This document shows, piece by piece, positions 52,013 to 61,291 of a DNA stretch of 64,000 nucleotides; the first letter of the stretch is position 1, and the number at the start of each line of letters is the position of its first letter. Source of the stretch: Marinobacter daepoensis DSM 16072 (lineage in GTDB: Bacteria; Pseudomonadota; Gammaproteobacteria; Pseudomonadales; Oleiphilaceae). Where the stretch lies: contig NZ_ATWI01000010.1 in NCBI RefSeq assembly GCF_000421165.1, positions 62,001 through 126,000 on the forward strand. Reading direction: 5' to 3'. The notes under the pieces were generated by a model. The model was not told where the DNA came from. It worked only from the letters and a program-made list of their open reading frames with translations, and did no database searches. Made by a program: the position numbers and the translations under genes.

Positions 52013-52735
52013 TCAGACCCAAAGGTCGCTAACCGGTGTGTCCGGGCTGAAATGGTGCAGTATTTGCGCCTGCAACAGCTCGGCCGTGGCGATGGCATCG
52101 ATCAGGGCGTTGTGGGAGGCATAGTGCGGCAGGCCATAGCGAAGCCGGCTGTCGGCCAGGCGGATGGACACCGGCTTTTTTCCCAGAAGCTGTTGCCAGC
52201 GGCTGGGGTTTCGTTTGGGGTGTAACTGGGCTTCGATCTCCATGGTATCGATCACCGGAAAGCTCAGGCGTTCGCTCACCCGGTTTTGCAGGGCCACATT
52301 GAGAAACGGGCGTTCTATGTTGCGGTAGTGCACTACCGGTATACGGCCGGTGAGGTGCTCAAACAGTGGGCCGAGCACCTCTTCCAGATCCGGGGCGTTC
52401 TCAATTTCACTGTGGGTGATGCCGTGGATGGTGATGGAGGTTTTGTGCAGGGGCAACCGGGGGCGGACTACCTGGTGCCAGCATTGCCCAAGCTGGATGC
52501 CGCTGAGTGTGAATGGCACCAGACCGATACTGACAATGGAGTGCTGGGCGGCTTCGAGGCCGGTGGTTTCAAAGTCCAGTGCAAGTAACGGAACGTCCCC
52601 TATGGGGGTTTCCGGAGCGGGGCAGCCAGCCTCGTAGAACGCGCGGATTCGCTGGTCTTCTGCCTGTTCGGCGCCTTTCTGGTACGTCTCGGGCCAGTTC
52701 TGTTTGCGTTTGCCGACTCTGAGGATGCTAGACAT
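52013..52735 (-). CDS. 3'-5' exonuclease, DEDDh type
   Basis: A 240-residue protein of the RNase T/DnaQ fold. The DEDDh residues are visible as D and E in LLALDFETTGLE (about 51-62), then a D-containing segment in PVIDTMEIE (about 160), and H and D in SHNALIDAIATAELL (about 207-221). It overlaps the end of the cNMP-CBS-DUF294 gene by eight bases, and the two are often paired in Pseudomonas and relatives, suggesting a joint signalling or nucleotide task. An N-terminal tail of ~45 residues precedes the domain. Confidence 0.9.
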   Translation of the reverse strand: MSSILRVGKRKQNWPETYQKGAEQAEDQRIRAFYEAGCPAPETPIGDVPLLALDFETTGLEAAQHSIVSIGLVPFTLSGIQLGQCWHQVVRPRLPLHKTSITIHGITHSEIENAPDLEEVLGPLFEHLTGRIPVVHYRNIERPFLNVALQNRVSERLSFPVIDTMEIEAQLHPKRNPSRWQQLLGKKPVSIRLADSRLRYGLPHYASHNALIDAIATAELLQAQILHHFSPDTPVSDLWV

Positions 52736-54605
52736 TCCGGGTAGCTCCGCCGGCGTTGTAACGGAAGCGCAGGAATTTCTGGGCGTTGCTGACGATCTGG
52801 AAAGCGTCTTTCAGATGACTGCGTTCAAAGGGCGACAGGTCTTCGGGACGGACGTTGTTGTCGGGTTCCCGGCCTTCTTCGATGGCCAGTGCCTGGTGGC
52901 GGATACGGACAATGGAGATGAATTCCAGTGCGTCACGCAGGTTGCCGGTGTCGTCATCGAGCATCAGTTTGGTTTTGCCAATGTCCCGGAGCCGCTCAAA
53001 GGAGTTCTGGGAGCGGGAACCGCAGGCCAGTGCATGCACCCGGATCAGATCTGAGACGGGCGCCGTGCCGCGGCGTTTGAGATTGAAGGTTTTCTGGTGC
53101 TTGCCGTCTTCTTCCAGTACGAACGTCCGGAAGAAGCCCAGCGGCGGGGTTCGGTTCAGGGCGTTTCTGGCCAGGAAGGTGAGAAAGCGCTGGCTGCTGC
53201 TGGCTTTGTCCACAATCAGGGTTTTCAGTTGCTCCGCGAAATCGGTTTCACCGTGGATGCCGTCCAGATCGAAGAAAATGTTGCTGTTGAGCAGAGCTTC
53301 CGCCTTGGGGTTTTCGATCCAGTCGGTGAAATAGTTTTTCCAGACGCACAAGGGCTGTCGCCATTTGGGGTTGGTGGCCATGATGTCGCCGGTGCAATAG
53401 GTGTAGCCACACTCGGCCAGGCCATCGGAGACAAATTTCGCCAGTGCCAGGAAATACTCGTCGTGTTCTTCAGGAATGAAACTGTCGTCCAGAACCAGAG
53501 CATTGTCCTGGTCGGTGACCACCAGTTGTTCATCCCGGGCCATGGAGCCCAGCGCCATAAAGCAATAGGGCACCGGTGGCGGCCCCAGTTTTTCTTCACC
53601 CAGTTCCAGCAGTCGCTGGCTGAAACTGCGCCCGATTCCGGCGATGGCGCTGCCAATCATGTGGGAGTTGGCATCTTCGTTCACCATGCGCACGAAGCTG
53701 TCCCGGACTTCCCGGCTGATTTTCCGGAGACCTTTGATGTCGTTCTGGTGGAAGATGTTGCTGACCAGATACAGGCTGCTCTGGCTTTCGTACTTCACAA
53801 TGTCGGAGAGCGCGATTACGCCCCGCACTTCATGGCCTTCCATCACGGGCAGATGGTGGACGTTGTTGTGCAGCATGGTGAGCATGGCTTCGAAAATATA
53901 GCTGCGGGCACTGATGGTGATCAGGCCTTCCGACATGATCTCGCTGATCGGCGTTTCCGATGGCAGGGCATTGGTGACCGCCCGGGTGCGGAGGTCCCGG
54001 TCGGTGATGATGCCCTTGAGGCGGGGTGAGTCGCCGGTTTCATCCATCAGCAGCAACGCCGAGACACCGTTGTCGGTCATAATCCGGGCAGCTTCCTGCA
54101 GGCGCACGGTGGTTGGGGCAGACACGGGCGCTCTGGCAATCAGTCGGGTGACTTTCGCCGACATGAGTTCGTTGGATTTGTGCTTTCGGGAGACTGCCGT
54201 GCGTAGACGACTGTGGTCCTCGATTTCAACAAAATCGGCGAAATTCTCGTCGTTTTCCCACAACAACTGGAACGTTTCGTAGGGGATCTTGTAGATCAGA
54301 CAGTCTTCGATGGCCTTGGCCGGGAAGCGGACTTTCTGGTTGCGCAACAGGCCGAACTGGCCAAAAATTTCGCCCTCACCGATACGGTTGTACAGCTCCC
54401 CGGAACGCCGGAAAATCTCAACGGCGCCGCTGCGGATGTAGTGCAGCCAGTGGTTTTGCTGGCCAAGTTCCAGCACCTGGGTGCCGGCCCGGTAGTAAAC
54501 CACTTCGATGCCCGTAACAATCCGGTCGAGCAGCTCTTCTGGCATTTCGTCAAAGGGAGCGTGTTGGACGATGTGGTTGCGGATGTCGAGCAGCTCGGCC
54601 TGCAT
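52728..54605 (-). CDS. cNMP-binding/CBS/DUF294 nucleotidyltransferase-like protein
   Basis: A 625-residue multi-domain protein: a cyclic-nucleotide-binding beta roll (about 12-125), two CBS motifs (about 150-275), a DUF294 nucleotidyltransferase-like domain (about 300-430; ALGSMARDEQLVVTDQDNALVL has the GS and DxD-type elements) and a helical C-terminal domain (about 460-615). GGAG six bases before the ATG at 54605 decides the start. It is transcribed with the DEDDh exonuclease, an arrangement seen near acetate-permease and acs genes in pseudomonads. The enzymatic role is not established. Confidence 0.88.
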   Translation of the reverse strand: MQAELLDIRNHIVQHAPFDEMPEELLDRIVTGIEVVYYRAGTQVLELGQQNHWLHYIRSGAVEIFRRSGELYNRIGEGEIFGQFGLLRNQKVRFPAKAIEDCLIYKIPYETFQLLWENDENFADFVEIEDHSRLRTAVSRKHKSNELMSAKVTRLIARAPVSAPTTVRLQEAARIMTDNGVSALLLMDETGDSPRLKGIITDRDLRTRAVTNALPSETPISEIMSEGLITISARSYIFEAMLTMLHNNVHHLPVMEGHEVRGVIALSDIVKYESQSSLYLVSNIFHQNDIKGLRKISREVRDSFVRMVNEDANSHMIGSAIAGIGRSFSQRLLELGEEKLGPPPVPYCFMALGSMARDEQLVVTDQDNALVLDDSFIPEEHDEYFLALAKFVSDGLAECGYTYCTGDIMATNPKWRQPLCVWKNYFTDWIENPKAEALLNSNIFFDLDGIHGETDFAEQLKTLIVDKASSSQRFLTFLARNALNRTPPLGFFRTFVLEEDGKHQKTFNLKRRGTAPVSDLIRVHALACGSRSQNSFERLRDIGKTKLMLDDDTGNLRDALEFISIVRIRHQALAIEEGREPDNNVRPEDLSPFERSHLKDAFQIVSNAQKFLRFRYNAGGATRNV

Positions 54606-54746
54606 GGGGTCTCCAAGGTTGGTCACTCGTATACTGAAGTCAGTGTCTGAACCGTCAGTGTCGTCGGAGTCTGGCCAAACTATAGCAGTTGTCTGACCCC
54701 TTGGTGTACCTTGGCGGCGGAATGGGTTCCGGGGGGAGAGTGTTTT

Positions 54747-55277
54747 ATGGTCAACAAGTTACTGGTGACCGGGGGAATCCGGTCGGGTAAGACCGGGCTG
54801 GCCGAAGCGCGGGCGGATCAAGCCAGTGCGGAGGTGGTCTGTGTGGCGACCGCGACGGCAGGGGACGACGAGATGGCCAGTCGCATTCGGCGGCACCAGC
54901 AACAGAGACCGGATCATTGGGGGCTGATTGAGGAGCCCCTTCACCTCGGCCGGGTTCTGTCGGACGCTGCCTGCCCCGGCGCAAGGGCGCCGCTGCTGTT
55001 GGTGGATTGCATGAGCCTGTGGCTCAGCAATTTATTGTTTGCGGAGCCGGGGCTGTTTCAGCCCGAACGGGCGGCGTTTCTGGAAGCCGTTGAGGCGTAC
55101 CCCGGGCCTCTGGTGATCGTAACCAATGAGGTGGGGCTGGGCACCATCGGGATGGACCCTCTGACCCGCCGGTTTGCCGATGAGCTGGGCTGGCTGAATC
55201 AGGCGCTGGCCCAGCGTTGCGATGAGGTGGTCATGGCCGTAGCGGGTTTGCCGCTGACGCTTAAGGCTGGTGGCTGA
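54747..55277 (+). CDS. cobU: Bifunctional adenosylcobinamide kinase/guanylyltransferase (CobU)
   Basis: CobU phosphorylates adenosylcobinamide and transfers GMP to give adenosylcobinamide-GDP, the activated donor for the lower ligand. The 176-residue protein has the P-loop GGIRSGKT (9-16) and VCVATATAGDDEMASRI..HQQQRP, where the GMP-accepting histidine is expected, and ends SMGLP-like. The ATG was chosen for the strong GGGGGGAG eight bases upstream. It converges with cobC and overlaps it by 17 bases. Confidence 0.94.
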   Translation: MVNKLLVTGGIRSGKTGLAEARADQASAEVVCVATATAGDDEMASRIRRHQQQRPDHWGLIEEPLHLGRVLSDAACPGARAPLLLVDCMSLWLSNLLFAEPGLFQPERAAFLEAVEAYPGPLVIVTNEVGLGTIGMDPLTRRFADELGWLNQALAQRCDEVVMAVAGLPLTLKAGG

Positions 55278-55860
55278 TCAGGCAGCGGAAGGTCCCGAAT
55301 TCCGAGTGGTCCACCTGAATCCGGCTCCGGCAGGCATAAGGCACGGCAAATCCGCTGAACGACTTGTCCAGCGGGATGCCCAGCACGTGTGCCAGCACCA
55401 TGCGAATGACACCACCATGACAGACGATCAGTACCCGTTTGCCGGCGAGTTGTCGCTGCCATCGTTCGTACCCGGAAACGACCCGTTGATAAAAGTCTAC
55501 CACGGCTTCAGCGCCGGGAGGCTGGCCGCTCACCGGGTCCTGCCAGAACTGGCTGAGCTGTTCTCCGTATCGGGCCTGAACTTGCTCGGAGGTTAGCCCC
55601 TCCCACTCGCCAAAGCCAATTTCCCGCAATTCGTCCTCAACATGAATGGGAATCCGGAGCTGCCCGGCCAGCTCACCGGCAAAGTGCCGACACCGGGCCA
55701 TGGGCGAGGTCACGATGGCATCCCACCGGTCGTTATCGGCAATGGCTCCCCGCATTTGTTGCCAGCCCAGTTCGCTGAGAGGGTCGTCTTTGCTGCCGCG
55801 GAACATCTGACCGCCTTCCGGCTCGCCATGGCGTATCAGATCAAGGGTCGTGGTTTTCAT
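55261..55860 (-). CDS. cobC: Alpha-ribazole-5'-phosphate phosphatase (CobC)
   Basis: A 199-residue histidine-phosphatase family protein: catalytic [10 protein letters not shown] (H near residue 11), R in [21 protein letters not shown] and a second HGG (VCHGGVIRM). In the nucleotide loop pathway CobC removes the phosphate from alpha-ribazole phosphate or the final cobalamin phosphate. It follows cobT with overlapping start/stop codons (ATGA), supporting the assignment over a generic phosphoglycerate mutase. Its end overlaps cobU on the other strand. Confidence 0.9.
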   Translation of the reverse strand: MKTTTLDLIRHGEPEGGQMFRGSKDDPLSELGWQQMRGAIADNDRWDAIVTSPMARCRHFAGELAGQLRIPIHVEDELREIGFGEWEGLTSEQVQARYGEQLSQFWQDPVSGQPPGAEAVVDFYQRVVSGYERWQRQLAGKRVLIVCHGGVIRMVLAHVLGIPLDKSFSGFAVPYACRSRIQVDHSEFGTFRCLISHQP

Positions 55861-56921
55861 ATCTGGTCTCCGGATTGGTCGCTGACGCCAGCATCGGTAA
55901 AGCTGGCCATCTGATTGTGCAGGGTGCAGGCTGCGCGCAGCAGCGGAACCGCAACGGCCGCGCCGCTGCCCTCACCCAGGCGCATGCCCAGGTCCAGAAG
56001 CGGCTCTGCCTGCATGGCATTCAGTACGGCCTGGTGGCCAGGTTCGGCGGAACGGTGGGCGAACAGAAGCCAGTCTCGTATGGCGGGTTGTTGCCGAACG
56101 GCAATCAGCGCCGCCACTGACACGATAAATCCGTCGATCAGCACCGGGATGCCCCGAGCGGCACTGCCCATGATGGCTCCCGACAAAGCGGCGATCTCAA
56201 ACCCGCCCAGCGATGCCAATACAGCCAGTGGGGTCTGGTCTTCACCGTGGCGGGCCAGGGCCTTTTCCACGACCCGGGTTTTACGACGCAGACCCTCGGA
56301 GGTAAGCCCGGTGCCGGGCCCCGTCAGATTCTGCGGAGGCAGGCCCAGCAGAGCGCTGGCGATGGCCGCCGCACTGGTGGTGTTGCCAATGCCCATGTCG
56401 CCGCCAATAAACAGATGACAGCCTGCCTGGTGGGCTCTCTGGGCTGCGTTATCGCCGCTGGTCAGCGCTGCTTCAATCTGCCCGGCATCCATTGCCGGTG
56501 TTTCTGCCAGGTTGGCCGTGCTGGGTGCAATCAACTCTGCGCGCACGCCCGGCAGCTCGGGTACTTCGCCGACGGTGCCCAGGTTGACCACCTCCAGGCT
56601 GGTATTGAGCGCTTGTGCCATGACGCTGATGGCGGCCCCTCCGCTGGCAAAGTTGGCAATCATCTGGGCGGTGACTTCTTGTGGAAACGCCGAAATTCCC
56701 TCTGAACAGACGCCATGATCGCCGGCAAAAATCACCATGCGAACCGGGTCGATGGTTGGTTTTTCGCTGCCTGTCAGCCCTGCGAGAGTAATGGCCAGTT
56801 GCTCCAGCCGGCCCAGAGACCCTGGTGGCTTGGTCAAAACTTGTTGTCTCTCGGTGGCCAGTTGGATGGCTTGAGTGGAAGGGCCTGGAGGGGGCGTAAG
56901 CCAGCTGTCGGGCAAGGCCAT
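55857..56921 (-). CDS. cobT: Nicotinate-nucleotide:dimethylbenzimidazole phosphoribosyltransferase (CobT)
   Basis: CobT makes alpha-ribazole-phosphate from nicotinate mononucleotide and dimethylbenzimidazole. The 354-residue protein has family motifs [10 protein letters not shown] (31-40), FAGDHGV (65-71), [14 protein letters not shown] (173-186) and GPGTGL. The catalytic base is E317 in RLGEGSGAA, at the same number as the known Salmonella enzyme. It is the first gene of a two-gene minus-strand operon with cobC and divergent from cbiB. cobS, often next to it, is absent. Confidence 0.95.
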   Translation of the reverse strand: MALPDSWLTPPPGPSTQAIQLATERQQVLTKPPGSLGRLEQLAITLAGLTGSEKPTIDPVRMVIFAGDHGVCSEGISAFPQEVTAQMIANFASGGAAISVMAQALNTSLEVVNLGTVGEVPELPGVRAELIAPSTANLAETPAMDAGQIEAALTSGDNAAQRAHQAGCHLFIGGDMGIGNTTSAAAIASALLGLPPQNLTGPGTGLTSEGLRRKTRVVEKALARHGEDQTPLAVLASLGGFEIAALSGAIMGSAARGIPVLIDGFIVSVAALIAVRQQPAIRDWLLFAHRSAEPGHQAVLNAMQAEPLLDLGMRLGEGSGAAVAVPLLRAACTLHNQMASFTDAGVSDQSGDQI

Positions 56922-57034
56922 GATGAGGTTCCTTGTGGGCGGAAAACCGAGGATGGTCTATTCGACTGTTAACGGTGTCAAGTTGTGGTGGGGGTCGGTT
57001 AGACTGGCCGGCTCGAGATTCAGGGAGCCCGGAT

Positions 57035-57994
57035 TTGGACACGTTACTGGTTATGGCAGGGATTTGTTGGGCCGCCGTTCTGGTGGACGGACTGCTGGGC
57101 GAACCACGGCGCTGGCATCCGCTGGTTGGGTTTGGAGCGTGGGTTTCGGCTATCGAACGTAGGCTTAACCGTGCTCCGCACCATAAACCCGAGAGCCTGA
57201 TGCGTGGGGCGATGGGCGTGTTGATCGCCATAGGGCCGATCCTTCTGCTGGCTTTTGTCCTCCAGCACTGGCTCAGTGGCTGGGCATGGTTTTTTGCTCA
57301 GGTGTTGGGCTTGTGGTTGAGTCTTTCACTCCGGGGCCTGACCGAACATGGCAAGGCCGTGTCCGATGCGCTGAATGCCGGGGACGGTGATGGCGCCAGG
57401 TTGGCAGTGGGGAAAATCGTCAGCCGTGATGCGAAGTCATTGTCTGATGAGGGTGTGGCCGCAGCGGCTACAGAATCGGTGCTGGAAAATGGCGCTGATG
57501 CGGTATTTTCCAGCCTGTTCTGGTATCTGGTGGGCGGCTTGCCTGGTGTGGTTTTGCATCGGTTGATCAATACGCTGGACGCCATGTGGGGTTACCGGAG
57601 TGCCCGTTTTCTTTATTTCGGGCGCACGGCGGCCCGGGCCGACGATGTTCTGAACTGGTTGCCGGCCCGTCTTACTGCTCTGACATACGCGTTGCTCGGA
57701 CATACTCGTCTGGCCCTGCGCTGCTGGCAAAGGCAGGCCAAAACCTGGGACAGTCCGAATGCCGGGCCGGTGATGGCGGCGGGTGCCGGAGCGCTGGCAG
57801 TTCGGCTGGGCGGCCCGGCTCCCTACCCGGCGGGTATCCGGATGCGTCCGGTGCTGGGGTGTGGGTCTGAGGCATCGGGGCAAACCGTTAACCAGGCAAT
57901 TGCACTGGTTCAGCGCGGGGTGGGCCTCTGGTTGCTGGGTGTCGGGGTATTTGTACTGGTGTTGCGCTATGGCTGGGTGGGAGCGGCAGTATGA
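57035..57994 (+). CDS. cbiB: Adenosylcobinamide-phosphate synthase (CbiB/CobD)
   Basis: CbiB attaches (R)-1-amino-2-propanol phosphate to adenosylcobyric acid; it is a membrane enzyme. The 319-residue protein has several hydrophobic segments and the family motifs LLGEPRRWHPLVGFG (about 20-34), AAAATESVLENGADAVFSSLFWYLVGG, INTLDAMWGYRS and AGALAVRLGGP. The start is a TTG at 57035, chosen because GGGAG lies seven bases upstream and DTLLVMAG matches the usual N-terminus; the first ATG is six codons later. It overlaps cobD by four bases. Confidence 0.93.
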   Translation: MDTLLVMAGICWAAVLVDGLLGEPRRWHPLVGFGAWVSAIERRLNRAPHHKPESLMRGAMGVLIAIGPILLLAFVLQHWLSGWAWFFAQVLGLWLSLSLRGLTEHGKAVSDALNAGDGDGARLAVGKIVSRDAKSLSDEGVAAAATESVLENGADAVFSSLFWYLVGGLPGVVLHRLINTLDAMWGYRSARFLYFGRTAARADDVLNWLPARLTALTYALLGHTRLALRCWQRQAKTWDSPNAGPVMAAGAGALAVRLGGPAPYPAGIRMRPVLGCGSEASGQTVNQAIALVQRGVGLWLLGVGVFVLVLRYGWVGAAV

Positions 57995-59046
57995 CGCGTT
58001 TTGACTTTTCCGCCACCCCAGAGCATGGGGGGCAGCTGCAGGCTGCGGTTCGGCGCTGGAACATTCCGAGGGCGCATTGGCTGGATTTATCCACAGGCAT
58101 TAATCCGGTTCCCTGGCCGGTGCCTGATATCCCGCCGGAGGTGTGGCACCGGCTACCAGAACAGGATGATGGGCTTGAAGAGATCATTCGTGCCTGGGCG
58201 GGCGCTCCTGACAGCGCTTGCTGTCTACCGGTGGCGGGCAGTCAGGCTGCCATTATGGCCTTGCCCGCCGTGCGTGCCCGATTGCATGGTCGCGGGCGAG
58301 TGGCGGTGCCGGTGCCAGGCTATCGGGAACACGGGCACGCATGGAGCCGCGCTGGTTTTGAGGTTATTGGCATTCCGCAGGACGTGCTGGAGCAGGAGGA
58401 CCTGTCCTGGCTGGATTCGGTTGATGTGGTGGTCTGGATACAGCCCAACAACCCGACTGGCCAGATACTTGCCCCGGCACTGTTGCGGGCGTGGCATCAG
58501 CGCTTGCAGGCCCGGGCTGGGTGGCTGATTGTGGATGAGGCCTTTATTGAAGGAGCTCCGGGTTTTGGTCTGGAGCCTTGGGCTGGTGGACGCGGATTGA
58601 TTTTGTTGCGTTCACTTGGCAAGTTTTTTGGGCTTGCCGGCATACGGGCCGGAGCGGTTTTGGCGGAGGCCGGACTGGCTAATCAGTTAGCTTGTGAACT
58701 TGGAGCCTGGTCAGTCAGTGGCCCGACACGCTACTTGATGGGCAAAGCGTTGGCTGATACAGGCTGGCAGGTGGACGCGCGTGCCAGACTGCAGACCGAA
58801 CGGTTGAGAATGGAAGGTTTGCTAAAATGCGCAGGTCTACCCTCGGCGGGGGGAACGCTTCTCTTCCAAACGGTTTTGCATGAGCGAGCGGTTGACATTG
58901 AGGTGGGTCTGGCCCGACGTGGAATCCTGGTTCGGAGTTTTGATCACCCCTCGGCGTTGCGTTTTGGGTTGCCTCCAGATGAACTGGGTTGGCAAAGGTT
59001 ATCGGCAGCATTGTCTGAGTTACAAAGGCTTAACATATCTCATTGA
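57991..59046 (+). CDS. cobD: L-threonine-O-3-phosphate decarboxylase (CobD, PLP-dependent)
   Basis: It decarboxylates threonine phosphate to (R)-1-amino-2-propanol-O-2-phosphate, the side chain used by CbiB. The 351-residue aminotransferase-fold protein has LSTGINPVPWP (about 33-43), NNPTG (153-157), the cofactor aspartate D182 in LIVDEAFIEG and K211 in RSLGKFFGLAGIR. The overlap with cbiB agrees with coupled synthesis of the two proteins. A cobalamin riboswitch controls the following genes rather than this one. Confidence 0.93.
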   Translation: MTRFDFSATPEHGGQLQAAVRRWNIPRAHWLDLSTGINPVPWPVPDIPPEVWHRLPEQDDGLEEIIRAWAGAPDSACCLPVAGSQAAIMALPAVRARLHGRGRVAVPVPGYREHGHAWSRAGFEVIGIPQDVLEQEDLSWLDSVDVVVWIQPNNPTGQILAPALLRAWHQRLQARAGWLIVDEAFIEGAPGFGLEPWAGGRGLILLRSLGKFFGLAGIRAGAVLAEAGLANQLACELGAWSVSGPTRYLMGKALADTGWQVDARARLQTERLRMEGLLKCAGLPSAGGTLLFQTVLHERAVDIEVGLARRGILVRSFDHPSALRFGLPPDELGWQRLSAALSELQRLNISH

Positions 59047-59071
59047 CCACCCCTACCCCGGTTGTTAGTCT
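59043..59071 (+). promoter_or_regulatory. Possible promoter of the cobalamin-riboswitch transcript
   Basis: TTGACC at 59043-59048 and TAGTCT at 59066-59071 are 17 bases apart; transcription would start near 59078, just before the riboswitch. The -35 is good and the -10 only fair. Confidence 0.4.
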
Positions 59072-59082
59072 TGCCCGCGATT

Positions 59083-59310
59083 TCAGGTGCTCCTGACATG
59101 ACATTGTGGCTGGCGATAGCTGGGTGAATGGCAGGAGTGAAACGGGAAGCCGGTGAGAACCCGGCGCTGCCCCCGCAACGGTAATCAGGTGAATGGCAAT
59201 CCAATACGCCACTGTACCAAGGGTATGGGAAGGTGATTGCCCCGGAGCTTTGCTCCACCTGTAAGCCCGGAGACCGGCCTGAAAGACGGAACCAGTGGTT
59301 CCGGACACCA
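59083..59310 (+). ncRNA. Adenosylcobalamin riboswitch upstream of btuB
   Basis: The conserved core is easily read: GGGAAGCCGGTGAGAACCCG then GCTGCCCCCGCAACGGTAA, and the B12 box AGCCCGGAGACCGGCCT at 59264-59280. These are the elements that fold around the cobalamin ligand. It lies 140-370 bases before btuB and should switch off btuB-btuF-btuC-btuD when cobalamin is plentiful. Boundaries are approximate. Confidence 0.95.
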
Positions 59311-59318
59311 GACGTTGC

Positions 59319-59370
59319 GGAGGGCAGCGGCGGTGGGTGAATCCGGCTCATAAGCACCGTTATGCCCTCC
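59319..59370 (+). promoter_or_regulatory. Likely expression-platform hairpin after the riboswitch
   Basis: GGAGGGCA at 59319-59326 pairs exactly with TGCCCTCC at 59363-59370, with a further GGTG/CACC pair inside. No T-tract follows, so it probably acts through Rho or translation rather than intrinsic termination. It begins within about 40 bases of the B12 box and may compete with riboswitch folding. Confidence 0.5.
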
Positions 59371-59452
59371 ACCCCCCGTCCTGCCATCAGTCTTCCTCCG
59401 CAGTAAACTATATCGACCGTACGGGTGCGTGCGGTGAACTGTGAGTGAAGCC

Positions 59453-61258
59453 ATGAGTTGTGCCAAAGCCTTACCTGCCTTGATTCTGCTACCGTTGGCG
59501 CTGCCTGCACTGGCGGTGGACCAACAGACCGAAAAGCGTCTGGATCCGATTGTTGTCACTGCGACTCTGGGGCCTTTGACTGCGGGGGAAAGCCTGTCCT
59601 CCGTTACGGTTATCGATGAAGAACGTATTAGAGAGCAAAGTCCCTCTGAGTTCACAGAGCTGCTGCGTGGACAGCCAGGGATTAACGTGACGGGTAATGG
59701 CTCTTTCGGCAAAACCACCAGTGTCTATACCCGAGGTACTGCGAACGATTCCACGTTGTTGTTGGTTGACGGAGTGCGTTTGAGGTCTGCAACGGCAGGA
59801 GGGCCGTCCTGGCAGTATTTCCCGGTTGAGCTGGTTGAGCGAGTTGAGATTGTCCGTGGCGCCCGAAGTTCTCTCTATGGTGCCGATGCGGTTGGAGGGG
59901 TTGTGCAGGCGTTTACTCTTGATCCGGAGGAAACCCCCACGGGCTGGATTGAGGCAGGTGCCGGAAACTTTAATACCCAGAAAGGGAGCGCCGGTATTGC
60001 GGCGAGTGCTGGCAACACCCGGTTTAGCCTGAGTGGACTGCACAAGGAAACTGATGGCACGGCGGTGATTACTGATGGTAAAGACCGGGGCTTCCGGAAT
60101 ACTGCGGGTATTGGGCGGATCGTACATGAGCTGGAATCCGGGGGAGAAGCCAGCCTTGTCGTTGTTCAAAGCGAAGGCAACACCGAGTATGAAGGTGGCG
60201 AGATTGATTTTATGATCCGTACCCTTGGTATTGGGCTGGAAACGCCAGTGAGTGAGTATTGGCGGCACTCGCTGCAGTTTTCCGAGTCAAGGGATGAAAC
60301 GGACAACGTGACGCCAACTTACAGTAGTACCTTCGATACCCGATCCCGGGCCGCACGTTGGGACAATACGTTTACCTGGAATGTCCATGAGTTGGTTGTC
60401 GGGGCTGAACTCATGAGCGATGAGGTGGGCGGCACGACCGATTATGAGGAAGACAGTCGCACCAATTCCGCACTATACAGCCAGCTTCGTCTTAGCTTTG
60501 GTCCGACCGATCTGCAGTTGAGCCTGCGAGGGGATGACAACGAAGCCTACGGCAAAAACGAGACGGGTGGGATCGCCCTTGGGCATGAACTGGACAGGTC
60601 TCACCGTGTTCGTCTCAGTTACGGGACGGCTTTTCGTGCCCCCACGTTTAATGATCTGTATTTCCCCGGTGCAAACCCTGATCTGGAAGCGGAAGAATCG
60701 AGCACCGTTGAACTGGGCGCCAGCGGCCATTATCAGAGCTGGTTCTGGGACGCGGCATTGTTCCAGCTAGATGTCGATAACCTGATTGCCTGGAGCCCTA
60801 CGCCCAGTGGGTTGTGGACCCCGATGAACGTGAATGAAGCCCGTATCCGTGGTGCAGAACTGAGTGCCGGGTTTGATCATGAGGGCTGGCGTGGTGATGC
60901 TTCACTGACATTGCTTGATCCTGAAGACCGGGACACGGGCAACCGCCTTCAGAGAAGAAGTGGTAAAACCCTGCGTCTGGATTTGAGTAAGCGCGTCGGC
61001 ACCTGGGATTTCGGTGGCACCCTGGTGGCTGAAGGCTATCGCTATGATGATCGCGGCAACGATGATCGGCTGCCCGGCTTCGCGACACTGGATCTGCGAG
61101 CAGGGTGGCGTTTTGCTCCGGACTGGTCAACGCGTTTGACGGTGGCAAATGTGTTGGATAAAGAGTACAGCACCGCTCGCTACTCCAGTAGTGGAAACCT
61201 GGACTACATTGCTGCCGGCCGAACCGCCATGCTGACGGTACGGTACGATATCCGATAA
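59453..61258 (+). CDS. btuB: TonB-dependent cobalamin receptor (BtuB)
   Basis: An outer-membrane 22-strand beta-barrel that takes up cobalamin using TonB energy. The 601-residue precursor has a signal peptide (about 1-23, ALPALILLPLALPALA), the TonB box DPIVVTAT (about 32-39), a plug domain with LLRGQPGINVTGNGSFGKTT and VELVERVEIVRGARSSLYGADAVGGVV, and a barrel ending in an aromatic/hydrophobic VRYDIR. The riboswitch just upstream makes cobalamin the likely substrate. The ATG was chosen over a GTG four codons earlier. Confidence 0.93.
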   Translation: MSCAKALPALILLPLALPALAVDQQTEKRLDPIVVTATLGPLTAGESLSSVTVIDEERIREQSPSEFTELLRGQPGINVTGNGSFGKTTSVYTRGTANDSTLLLVDGVRLRSATAGGPSWQYFPVELVERVEIVRGARSSLYGADAVGGVVQAFTLDPEETPTGWIEAGAGNFNTQKGSAGIAASAGNTRFSLSGLHKETDGTAVITDGKDRGFRNTAGIGRIVHELESGGEASLVVVQSEGNTEYEGGEIDFMIRTLGIGLETPVSEYWRHSLQFSESRDETDNVTPTYSSTFDTRSRAARWDNTFTWNVHELVVGAELMSDEVGGTTDYEEDSRTNSALYSQLRLSFGPTDLQLSLRGDDNEAYGKNETGGIALGHELDRSHRVRLSYGTAFRAPTFNDLYFPGANPDLEAEESSTVELGASGHYQSWFWDAALFQLDVDNLIAWSPTPSGLWTPMNVNEARIRGAELSAGFDHEGWRGDASLTLLDPEDRDTGNRLQRRSGKTLRLDLSKRVGTWDFGGTLVAEGYRYDDRGNDDRLPGFATLDLRAGWRFAPDWSTRLTVANVLDKEYSTARYSSSGNLDYIAAGRTAMLTVRYDIR

Positions 61259-61291
61259 CGGTTCCCAGGACAGGCCGGGGAGGCACGCTTG

